A stretch of DNA of 64,000 bases from Grimontia marina (GTDB lineage Bacteria > Pseudomonadota > Gammaproteobacteria > Enterobacterales > Vibrionaceae): positions 1 through 64,000 of the forward strand of contig NZ_FIZY01000011.1 of assembly GCF_900060185.1 (NCBI RefSeq), read 5' to 3'. Below the pieces are notes generated by a model, which worked only from the letters and a program-made list of their open reading frames with translations, ran no database searches and was not told the DNA's origin. A program made the translations under genes and the position numbers. This document shows, one piece after another, positions 36,677 through 43,708 of this stretch. The stretch's first letter is position 1. The number at the start of each line of letters is the position of its first letter.

Positions 36677-36874
36677 TTAATTGGTCTTGTTGGCACTTTC
36701 TATGTTAGCTGCTATGTTCGTCAGAGCTTTGTCTAACGTCGTTTTCAAGGTCCCACTGTTGGAAAAAACAGCAACAACGAGTGCAGAGATAGCTACACCG
36801 ATTACAGCATACTCAATTGAGGTTACACCTCGTTCGTCACGCCCGAAGCGTTTTGCGATCTTTGAAAGAAACAT
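36677..36874 (-). CDS. flp: Flp type IVb major pilin
   Basis: 65 residues from ATG 36874 with TGGAG upstream; the frame extends further upstream only as AT-rich non-coding sequence. The leader MFLSKIAKRFGRDERG is followed by the mature N-terminus VTSIEYAVIGVAISALVVAVF, with cleavage after Gly and the Flp-specific Glu-Tyr pair at +5/+6. The mature pilin is about 49 residues. It is the first gene of the Tad operon. Confidence 0.95.
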   Translation of the reverse strand: MFLSKIAKRFGRDERGVTSIEYAVIGVAISALVVAVFSNSGTLKTTLDKALTNIAANIESANKTN

Positions 36875-37518
36875 GAGACAACTCCATTTATATAGTATGT
36901 GAATTCTAACTTTCATTATTTTTAGTGGTAAATGGAAACGTAAAAACTTCACTAAAATAACCAAAGCCGATAGATAAGATATATCTGATATAAAAATTAA
37001 TCTACCTAGGCTCATAAACTTATCATGTCAATAATGATCCAGAAAATCAATAATGAGACATGTGGGCAGGGTTGTATCTCTGTTGAATAGTTATCATGTT
37101 GAATATAAATAAAGTTAAAATATGATTAAAGTCTCAAAAATAAATATGAAACAAGTTTTCTTGTCTAATGATTAAACCATATAAGAGCAGTTATAAATTT
37201 TTACTTTGTTTGACTTTAGTCACGAATATTTTCGTCAGGGAAATGTTAAATATTATGTCTTTATTGCAATTAGTTTGATAAATATGTGAGAGAAAACATA
37301 TTTAAGTGCAGTGTTGATTATACATAATGACTTTTAATGTAGACAAATTTTCCATTAGATTAGAATTGTATTAGGTGTGAATTATGAATATTTTTTGAGC
37401 AGAAAAGTGAATAAAAAGACTTAGCTTATTGATTCTGATCAATTTTTGAGCGGAGGTGGAGATGGAACAACGCCTGTTGAAATTAAATACCACCCAGCGA
37501 TTTTGAAGGATTTTAATG
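36875..37518. promoter_or_regulatory. Long AT-rich control region upstream of flp
   Basis: About 640 bp, strongly AT-rich, with no supported gene beyond a 14-codon frame at 37462-37506 that has a striking ribosome binding site (GGAGGTGGAG). Visible signals: an inverted repeat AAATATGT (37280-37287) / ACATATTT (37296-37303) and a perfect FNR-type box at 37429-37442. The tad promoter must lie here. Such AT-rich upstream DNA is a typical H-NS target, which is inference. Confidence 0.5.
37429..37442. promoter_or_regulatory. FNR-type box TTGATTCTGATCAA
   Basis: A perfect TTGAT-N4-ATCAA palindrome, the consensus for FNR. It lies 555 bp upstream of flp on the minus strand, or 20 bp upstream of the 14-codon plus-strand frame. 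Which transcript it would serve is unclear. Confidence 0.45.
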
Positions 37519-37965
37519 TTATCCCTGAACTTGATAGGACAACTTGGTTTTCTTGTCAGAGTAAGTGTTAACCAGATATATGCCGAGGGCCATACTGGCG
37601 ACAAAAAGGAGAACCTTCCCCGATCCTGAACCAAGTGCAGTGACTGCGGGCCCAGGGCAGATGCCCGCCATTCCCCAACCAATACCAAAAAGGAGAGAAC
37701 CGCTAACCAGTTTTTTATCAATTTGCTGTTTATTACTGATGGAAAATTCAGTTGCCAATACTGGTTTGGATTGATGGCGAAGGAACAGGAAGTAACTAGG
37801 CGCAAACACTAATACCGCACCACCCATAACAAAAGCCAAACTCGGATCCCATTGCCCAAATACGTCTAAAAACCCGATAACTCTAGCAGGATTGATCATA
37901 CCGGAAATCATCATCCCTAACCCAAAAAGAAAGCCAGAAAACAACGAAACAAGTCTAATTAGCAT
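37519..37965 (-). CDS. YeeE/YedE family sulfur transport protein, second half-subunit
   Basis: 148 residues from ATG 37965 (AAGGAAGG upstream); upstream in-frame sequence overlaps the previous gene. Hydrophobic helices carry GLGMMISGMINPARVIGFLDVFGQWDPSLAFVMGGA and, later, FGIGWGMAGICPGPAVTALG, the Cys-containing repeat of the family. YeeE-type proteins import thiosulfate or other sulfur compounds; in two-gene forms (PmpA/PmpB-like) each gene is one half. It lies 11 bp after its partner. Confidence 0.88.
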   Translation of the reverse strand: MLIRLVSLFSGFLFGLGMMISGMINPARVIGFLDVFGQWDPSLAFVMGGAVLVFAPSYFLFLRHQSKPVLATEFSISNKQQIDKKLVSGSLLFGIGWGMAGICPGPAVTALGSGSGKVLLFVASMALGIYLVNTYSDKKTKLSYQVQG

Positions 37966-37976
37966 AATGACCTTCC

Positions 37977-38408
37977 TTACAGGTGCAGACGGGCAAATAC
38001 AGTGACAGACGCAGCTGCCATGAAAGTAAGTGTGGCCACAATAGAACGCCTGGAGAGGCGACCTATGCCGCATATTCCGTGGCCGCTTGTACAGCCATTG
38101 GCTAGTGTGGTTCCAACACCGACGAATAGGCCGGCTGAGATGATGAAAAGAGGGGAAGTCTCTTCTGATACTGATGAAAAATCGGGATAGTCAAAACCAC
38201 TTACTGGAGCGATCAAGCCCGCTGCTATCATGCCGCCAAGAAACAATAATTGCCATGAAATACCTAATTTCTTTGGCTTAATCACACCTCCCATGATGCT
38301 GCTAATCCCAGCAATGCGACCATTTAGCGCCAAAAGAATCAAACCGGATAGGCCAAGTAGCACACCGCCCAGCAGTGCATCCCACGGAATCTGAAACGTC
38401 ATAAACAC
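37977..38408 (-). CDS. YeeE/YedE family sulfur transport protein, first half-subunit
   Basis: 143 residues (a start at the third codon, 38402, is equally possible). Helices include LLGGVLLGLSGLILLALNGRIAGISSIMGG, and the signature GTTLANGCTSGHGICGIGRLSRRS with two Cys that are thought to relay the sulfur anion. Expected in the inner membrane with the following gene. It has its own 130-bp upstream region against the dctB-like gene. Confidence 0.9.
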   Translation of the reverse strand: MFMTFQIPWDALLGGVLLGLSGLILLALNGRIAGISSIMGGVIKPKKLGISWQLLFLGGMIAAGLIAPVSGFDYPDFSSVSEETSPLFIISAGLFVGVGTTLANGCTSGHGICGIGRLSRRSIVATLTFMAAASVTVFARLHL

Positions 38409-38540
38409 TCCCGAATTTCAATGTACTTGCCGCAATTTCTGTGACTGCCAATACTTAAAATTCTAATGGAGTCTAAATATAAGTCAATTCTAAATTAGAT
38501 ATTAATTAATTACTGACTATGAATCATCTAGGAAGTTGGT

Positions 38541-40598
38541 TTATTCATCTGGTTTATCTTTTCCCAGCTGGAAGATGAGGTCAAAATCCATGCCACCATC
38601 TTTGTTCTTCCTGGCTGCAATACTTCCCTCCATGTCCCGCATATTGTTTGCACAAATCGAAAGACCCAAACCTAAGCCCTTACCTATTTTTTTGCTGGTG
38701 GTGAAAGGTTCAAACAAGGTTTCCATGGCGTCTTCTTCGACACCGATACCATTGTCTGACACGGTGACGGTGATTGATGGCACCTCTGGGATAACTGAGA
38801 TGATGAGGTGAGGCTGTAGGGTATTTGCCATGGCATCACAGGCGTTGGAAATCAGGTTGCCCAACACCTGTCTGAGGCGTTGCTCTTCTGCCAGAATACA
38901 TGGCGTGTTTTCCGGCAAACGAATCCTCACGTTCACTCGCTCCAGAGGCTGTTGGTAGATGCGAAGGACTTCCTCCAATACGGCTGGGAGCGCAATGGCA
39001 TTAAGTTTATCCGGTTTGCTGTAGGCGAAGGTTTTAAGCTGCGTGGTCATGTCGACCATGCGTTCAATGAGCTTATCAATCAGCAGGTTGTTCGAGAGGA
39101 TTTTATCTCCTTCACCTCGATCGAATAACACCCCGTTGGTTGTAACGAGAGTGCGAAGTCCGGTGAGTGGTTGGTTCAACTCATGGGCAATGGCGCTCGA
39201 CATTCTACCCATCGCTGCCATTTTGCTGGATTCAATCAACTGAGCTTGCGCTTCATGGAGTTCTTTCGTTCTCTCCTCCACCCGCTGCGCTAAAAGTGTG
39301 TTGGCTTCAAACAGGGCTTCTTCTGCCTTTTTCCGCTTAGTAATATCCAGTAGAGTAACAAGATAGAAATGACGACCATGGAACGGGAAAGCGGTAAGGG
39401 AAACCAGAGCGGGAAACGTGCTCCCATCCTTCCTCACTGCGAGGCTTTCCTGAGCATTGATGTTGATATCCTCAATCACATTTTTGTATTGATCAAACAG
39501 AGACACGATGGGGGAGTGCCTGCCCTCAATGAGTTGTGAGATCTTGATGTCTGAAGTTGACTCACTGTCAAAACCAAACATGCTGATGGCCATAGCATTG
39601 ATATCAACGACCCGCCCCTTTTCATCAAGCAACAAGAGCCCGACCTGGGTCTTGTTGATCATCTGATTAAGCTTGTGCTCTGATTCTTCAATCAAGGCTT
39701 GAATACGTCGCTGGCTAAGGTTTTTCTGTCGACGCTGATAGCTTATCACGCCTAGCATGAACAATAACAAAAGCAGCATAGCGACGCTCCAGCCTGCTGC
39801 AGCTGCGTTTGTTTCTACAGCGCTGATAGGTGTGAGGTAACTCAGCTTCCATTTCAGGTCGTCCAGTTGAATGGTCTGGGCAAAATAGTGCGTGCGGCCG
39901 AGTTGCCAGACACGGATAATGTCACCTTGCCAGAGGCTAGAGACCTTGGTTTTGATGTCGATTTCGCCATCGTTTAACGCATCGGCAGAGAACTTATCGC
40001 TACTGGAAAGGAAGAATTGCCCTTCCGGGTTTTGCAGTAACATGATGTCTGAGCTTGCCAGCCACTGGTCGGTCAGCAGGCGTAAATCGAGTTGCACCAC
40101 AACGATGCCCACGATGTTCAGTCCGCTGAAAATCGGTGACGAAAGATAATAAAATGGACTCACTCCCTTAGTTTTTCGTACCATCGAGGTGCCTTCACCT
40201 AGGGCGTGGACATCGTGCACAATCGCATCCAAATCCTGATTGGTGATGTAGTCTCCATTCACACTTGAAGCCAGTACTTTTCCTTGATCTGAAAGGATGT
40301 ACCAACCCTTGGTGTTGGCGGCTTTGTCCAGTTGACTAAGTACACCCTCTACTTCTGCTGTGATTGATCTATCGCCCAAAGTCAGTGCAACCACATCTGG
40401 GTTGTTGTTCAGCAAATAAGGTAGGTGATAGAAGCGCAGCAAGGCGTGGCGAATTTCAGCGATCGCGTTGAGCAAATCCTGTTGGGCGGAATTTTGTGCC
40501 TGCACGGTTAGCCATTGGCGTGCGGTTTCCCTGCCACCTAAGAAAAACACTGATACCAAGATCAGTGAAATACCGATTAGACTCCATTTACGGCGCAT
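38541..40598 (-). CDS. DctB-like membrane sensor histidine kinase
   Basis: 685 residues: transmembrane helix at about 7-25, a periplasmic double-Cache-like sensor domain (about 30-275), second helix near 280-300 (SVAMLLLLLFMLGVISY), a PAS domain (about 315-430), a coiled coil, then HisKA with SAIAHELNQPLTGLR (His472) and the ATPase domain (NLISNACDAM, DNGIGVEEDAMETLFEPF, GKGLGLGLSI). HELNQPL and the layout match DctB. It is divergent from the sigma54 activator gene 108 bp away, its likely partner. The signal is probably the substrate of the adjacent TAXI-TRAP transporter, unidentified. Confidence 0.9.
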   Translation of the reverse strand: MRRKWSLIGISLILVSVFFLGGRETARQWLTVQAQNSAQQDLLNAIAEIRHALLRFYHLPYLLNNNPDVVALTLGDRSITAEVEGVLSQLDKAANTKGWYILSDQGKVLASSVNGDYITNQDLDAIVHDVHALGEGTSMVRKTKGVSPFYYLSSPIFSGLNIVGIVVVQLDLRLLTDQWLASSDIMLLQNPEGQFFLSSSDKFSADALNDGEIDIKTKVSSLWQGDIIRVWQLGRTHYFAQTIQLDDLKWKLSYLTPISAVETNAAAAGWSVAMLLLLLFMLGVISYQRRQKNLSQRRIQALIEESEHKLNQMINKTQVGLLLLDEKGRVVDINAMAISMFGFDSESTSDIKISQLIEGRHSPIVSLFDQYKNVIEDININAQESLAVRKDGSTFPALVSLTAFPFHGRHFYLVTLLDITKRKKAEEALFEANTLLAQRVEERTKELHEAQAQLIESSKMAAMGRMSSAIAHELNQPLTGLRTLVTTNGVLFDRGEGDKILSNNLLIDKLIERMVDMTTQLKTFAYSKPDKLNAIALPAVLEEVLRIYQQPLERVNVRIRLPENTPCILAEEQRLRQVLGNLISNACDAMANTLQPHLIISVIPEVPSITVTVSDNGIGVEEDAMETLFEPFTTSKKIGKGLGLGLSICANNMRDMEGSIAARKNKDGGMDFDLIFQLGKDKPDE

Positions 40599-40706
40599 AG
40601 CAAGATTCCATTTGCTGGTTTCGTTTCTTGTAGAACGTTGAGTATATTAACACTATAAGCGCTTTTCCTACGGTTGGAGCATGGCGCGGGCAGAGAGTTG
40701 AGGGAT

Positions 40707-42071
40707 ATGGAAACAACGCAGAGTGCAAGGATTGCCCTGATTGAAGACGATGAAATCGTCAGGCAGGCGACATCTCAATGGCTACAATTGGCAGGTTTTG
40801 ATGTGGTTGAGTTTGGCTTGGGGGATGATGCATTCGATGCGATTCAGCATCAGGCATTTGATGCAATTATCAGTGATGTCAGGTTACCGGATATTGATGG
40901 GATCACGCTACTCGAAAAACTTATCGACAGTGGTGTGAGTGCGCCGGTTCTTATTATTACCGGTCATGGTGATGTAGATATGGCCGTGAAAGCCTTGCAC
41001 CTCGGCGCGTTTGATTTTATTGAAAAGCCTTTCCAGCCGGACAGGCTATCAAGTCGTGTTTCTCAAGCGGTTGAGCAATTCCGCGCGCAAACCTCGACCC
41101 AGCTTCGTGGTGAATACCTTGCGAGTCTCTCGGGGCTTGAAAAAGTGCTGGTCGGTCAGAGCGAAGTGATGAAGCGACTGCGAGAGCAAGTCGCACGAAT
41201 CGCACTCATCGACACCAATGTGATCATTTATGGCGAAACCGGATGTGGTAAAGAGTTGGTCGCCAACAGTTTGCACAAGGGTAGTGGCAGGAAATCCCAT
41301 CAGTTCGTGCCCATCAATTGCGGTGCCATTCCAGAAAACCTGTTTGAAAGCGAGCTTTTTGGCCATGAAGCGGGAGCTTTCACAGGGGCTGCGAAGAAGC
41401 GCATTGGTAAGCTGGAATATGCCGATAAAGGCACCTTGTTTCTCGACGAAATAGAAAGTATGCCTGCCGCCATGCAGGTTAAAGTGCTGCGGAGCCTGCA
41501 GGAAAACACTGTCGAGCGGGTGGGCGGCAACAAGCAAATCAACATCGATCTTCGTGTCGTGGCAGCTGCCAAAGAAGATCTGCGCGATCATCCTGAGTTC
41601 CGCCAAGATCTTTATTACCGCCTGAACGTAGCGCAAATCTATATCCCGCCGCTTCGTGAACGCGGAGAAGACATCCTCACGCTGTTTGAACACTTCGCCA
41701 AGGAATCCAATCCGAATGCGAGACAAGTAAGTGATGCAGATAAGAAAGCCATGATGTCCTATGGCTGGCCAGGAAATGTACGCGAACTTCGTAATGTCGC
41801 CATGCGTTTTGCGCTCGACAACACCATGTCAGTACTGGAGATTCTTTCCAATCGGCCTGTGGCTTCCAGTGAACCCAACGCCGCTGGCGTACCTCTGGCG
41901 GTGCAACTGCACAACTTTGAAAGAAAGGTGTTGGAAGAAGCACTGACCCGGCATCAAGGACGGATCAATGATGTGATGCAGGAACTCGATTTACCCCGTC
42001 GAACACTGAACCAGAAAATGCAAAAGTTCGGCTTGAACCGCGCAGATTTTACGGACTCTAGGGGCTGTTGA
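40707..42071 (+). CDS. DctD-like sigma54-dependent response regulator, C-terminus altered by an inserted element
   Basis: 454 residues from ATG 40707 (TGAGGG upstream); a TTG at 40674 in frame is less likely. REC domain with Asp57 and Lys in EKPF; AAA+ domain with Walker A GETGCGKE, the sigma54-contact loop GAFTGA, and GTLFLDEIESM; Fis-type HTH at the C-terminus (HQGRINDVMQELDLPRRTLNQKM). The last four codons (SRGC) and the TGA come from a 270-bp inverted-repeat element inserted at 42058. Without it the frame would read GAC TGA, so the protein differs from its ancestor only by that tail. The binding sites and sigma54 promoter downstream indicate it activates the TRAP genes. Confidence 0.92.
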   Translation: METTQSARIALIEDDEIVRQATSQWLQLAGFDVVEFGLGDDAFDAIQHQAFDAIISDVRLPDIDGITLLEKLIDSGVSAPVLIITGHGDVDMAVKALHLGAFDFIEKPFQPDRLSSRVSQAVEQFRAQTSTQLRGEYLASLSGLEKVLVGQSEVMKRLREQVARIALIDTNVIIYGETGCGKELVANSLHKGSGRKSHQFVPINCGAIPENLFESELFGHEAGAFTGAAKKRIGKLEYADKGTLFLDEIESMPAAMQVKVLRSLQENTVERVGGNKQINIDLRVVAAAKEDLRDHPEFRQDLYYRLNVAQIYIPPLRERGEDILTLFEHFAKESNPNARQVSDADKKAMMSYGWPGNVRELRNVAMRFALDNTMSVLEILSNRPVASSEPNAAGVPLAVQLHNFERKVLEEALTRHQGRINDVMQELDLPRRTLNQKMQKFGLNRADFTDSRGC

Positions 42072-42327
42072 TCTTTGGTGATGAATTTTGCAGCAGTTTG
42101 TGGGGATTTTATGCAAGGCAGAGGCTTCGATATGTAGTTAGCCTACATGAGAAGCCGATAACGCAGCAGAAATTTCCCACAAACGCTGCCCGAAGGGGTC
42201 TGCCCCAAGCGTTTTATGCTTTGTTGAGGTGTATTTGCTTAGAATAACTAGGCGGCACACACCTCGCCGCGCCTAAAACGCTTAGGGCTAGAACAAAATT
42301 TAACCACCAAAGTTCAACAGCCCCTAG
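42058..42327. mobile_element. 270-bp MITE-like element with terminal inverted repeats and 5-bp target duplication
   Basis: Left end CTAGGGGCTGTTGATCTTTGG and right end are inverted repeats of 23 bp with one mismatch. Direct repeats GGACT flank it (42053-42057 and 42328-42332). An inner inverted pair (GCAGCAGTTTGTGGG/CCCACAAACGCTGC) suggests a folded non-autonomous element. No transposase is encoded. It has landed in the stop codon of the sigma54 activator gene. Confidence 0.88.
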
Positions 42328-42351
42328 GGACTGAACGAACGGGTGATATGC

Positions 42352-42473
42352 ATCGGCACATTTTTGCTTATCGCTATCTGAAAACCTCCATAACCCCTTG
42401 CTAGTACATGACTTCTCCAATGAGCAAGATATTGCCGATGGTTTTTCCCTCCAATCAGCAGGATTTTGCTCAT
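42352..42473. promoter_or_regulatory. Three 20-bp inverted-repeat sites, probable enhancer for the sigma54 activator
   Basis: Sites at 42352-42371, 42420-42439 and 42454-42473 all fit ATSRGCA-N6-TGCYBAT. Centre spacings are 68 and 34 bp, i.e. exact multiples of 34. They lie 50-170 bp upstream of the -24 element at 42523, the usual distance for enhancer sites of DctD/NtrC-type activators. Confidence 0.75.
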
Positions 42474-42522
42474 TCTTCTCTCTTTTTTCCAAAAAATAAT
42501 TAAAAATCATATAGATAAAATC

Positions 42523-42538
42523 TGGCATTCACTTTGCT
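42523..42538 (+). promoter_or_regulatory. Sigma54 (-24/-12) promoter of the TRAP operon
   Basis: TGGCATTCACTTTGCT: GG and GC are separated by exactly 10 bases, matching the TGGCAC-N5-TTGCW consensus at nearly every position. Start would fall about 58-60 bp upstream... of the gene start at 42596 minus roughly 12 bp, i.e. near 42549. Confidence 0.85.
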
Positions 42539-42595
42539 CTTACTGAATCCAAATAACAAGTTATTAACATGGAACGTAGTAAACAGGAGTGAAGT

Positions 42596-43600
42596 ATGAA
42601 ACTGAAAAAGATGCTGGCAGCGATGGCTGTTGTGGCTTCAATGGGCGCAAGCATGAATGCTGGTGCGGAAGAGAGAAGCTATATTCTCGCAACGGCTTCA
42701 ACTGGCGGCACTTACTATCCAGTCGGGGTTGCGCTAGCGACGCTGAGTAAGGTAAAGCTGGGTCCTAAGTATCAGTTCTCCCTTTCCGCGATTAGCTCTG
42801 CCGGCTCTGGCGAAAACGTTAAGTTGCTGAACGAGAACGAAGCCCAGTTCGCGATTTTACAAGGGCTTTATGGCGCGTGGGCGTGGCAAGGTTCGGGTCC
42901 ATACAAGGGCGTGAAGCAAGATGATATCCGCGCCGTTTCGATGCTTTGGCAAAACGTTGAGCATTTTATTGTGCGTTCTGACTTGGCAGAAACCGGCACA
43001 GTGGCGGATTTATCGAAACTGGACGGTAAGAAGTTCTCGATTGGTAAAAAGAACTCAGGTACAGAGAATTCAGGCCGCCACATAATGAGCGAGCTTTCTA
43101 TCTCTCCGGACAACTTCCATCTAGCGTTTATGGGGTACGGTGCCAGTGCCAATGCGTTGCAAAACGGCACTATTGAAGGGATGAATACCCCTGCTGGTGT
43201 GCCAGTGGGCGCGGTCACTCAGGCATTTGCAGCAATGGGTGATGATTTGAAGATCCTTTCCTTTACCGACGAGCAAATCAAGCAAGTCAACAACACTTAT
43301 AATCTCTGGACGGCTTACGAAATTCCCGCCAACACCTACCCTGGTTTGGATAAGCCAATTACTACTGTGGCTCAGCCTAACTTTCTTGCAGTGCGCGACG
43401 ATGTGTCGGGTGACGACGTGTATCAGTTGACCAAAGCTATCTATGAAAACCTGCCATTCTTGCAGGGCATTCATAAAGCCACCAAAGCCATGGCGATTGA
43501 AAAAGCGATTGCTGGCCTTCCGGTGCCGCTGCACCCAGGTGCCGTGCGTTATTACGAAGAAGTGGGTATCGAAATCCCCGCAGAGTTGAAAACGCAATAA
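42596..43600 (+). CDS. TAXI-family TRAP transporter solute-binding protein
   Basis: 334 residues with signal peptide MKLKKMLAAMAVVASMGASMNAGA. The mature start ATASTGGTYYPVGVALATL and GSGENVKLLNENEAQFAILQG are the TAXI (TRAP-associated extracytoplasmic immunogenic) family motifs; FSIGKKNSGTENSGRHIM follows. It captures a small carboxylate, possibly an amino acid or 2-oxoacid, in the periplasm. AGGAGTGAAGT precedes the ATG. A hairpin separates it from the permease gene 108 bp downstream. Confidence 0.94.
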   Translation: MKLKKMLAAMAVVASMGASMNAGAEERSYILATASTGGTYYPVGVALATLSKVKLGPKYQFSLSAISSAGSGENVKLLNENEAQFAILQGLYGAWAWQGSGPYKGVKQDDIRAVSMLWQNVEHFIVRSDLAETGTVADLSKLDGKKFSIGKKNSGTENSGRHIMSELSISPDNFHLAFMGYGASANALQNGTIEGMNTPAGVPVGAVTQAFAAMGDDLKILSFTDEQIKQVNNTYNLWTAYEIPANTYPGLDKPITTVAQPNFLAVRDDVSGDDVYQLTKAIYENLPFLQGIHKATKAMAIEKAIAGLPVPLHPGAVRYYEEVGIEIPAELKTQ

Positions 43601-43637
43601 GCCTTTTTACTCCCTGAGCTGGGAGATTGGAAACGAC

Positions 43638-43662
43638 AGACAGCCCTGTATCAGGGCTGTCT
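43638..43662 (+). other. Intercistronic hairpin between TRAP binding protein and permease
   Basis: AGACAGCCCTG (43638-43648) pairs with CAGGGCTGTCT (43652-43662) over 11 bp with a three-base loop and no T-run. It is likely an mRNA-stabilising or partial-stop structure giving more binding protein than permease, as often seen in periplasmic-binding transport operons. Confidence 0.75.
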
Positions 43663-43708
43663 AGCAACAGAGTAGTAACGCTCCTCGAAAGGAGCGCTGG
43701 AGTCAATC

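Noticed and set aside
37280-37303. Possible CRP site (ATATGTGAGAGAAAACATAT)
   Set aside because: Only the left half fits TGTGA; the right half lacks TCACA. Kept only as an inverted repeat in the tad region.
37371-37805. 144-codon minus-strand frame MRLVTSCSF...
   Set aside because: It overlaps the YeeE half-subunit gene in another frame and extends into AT-rich non-coding DNA; no family features.
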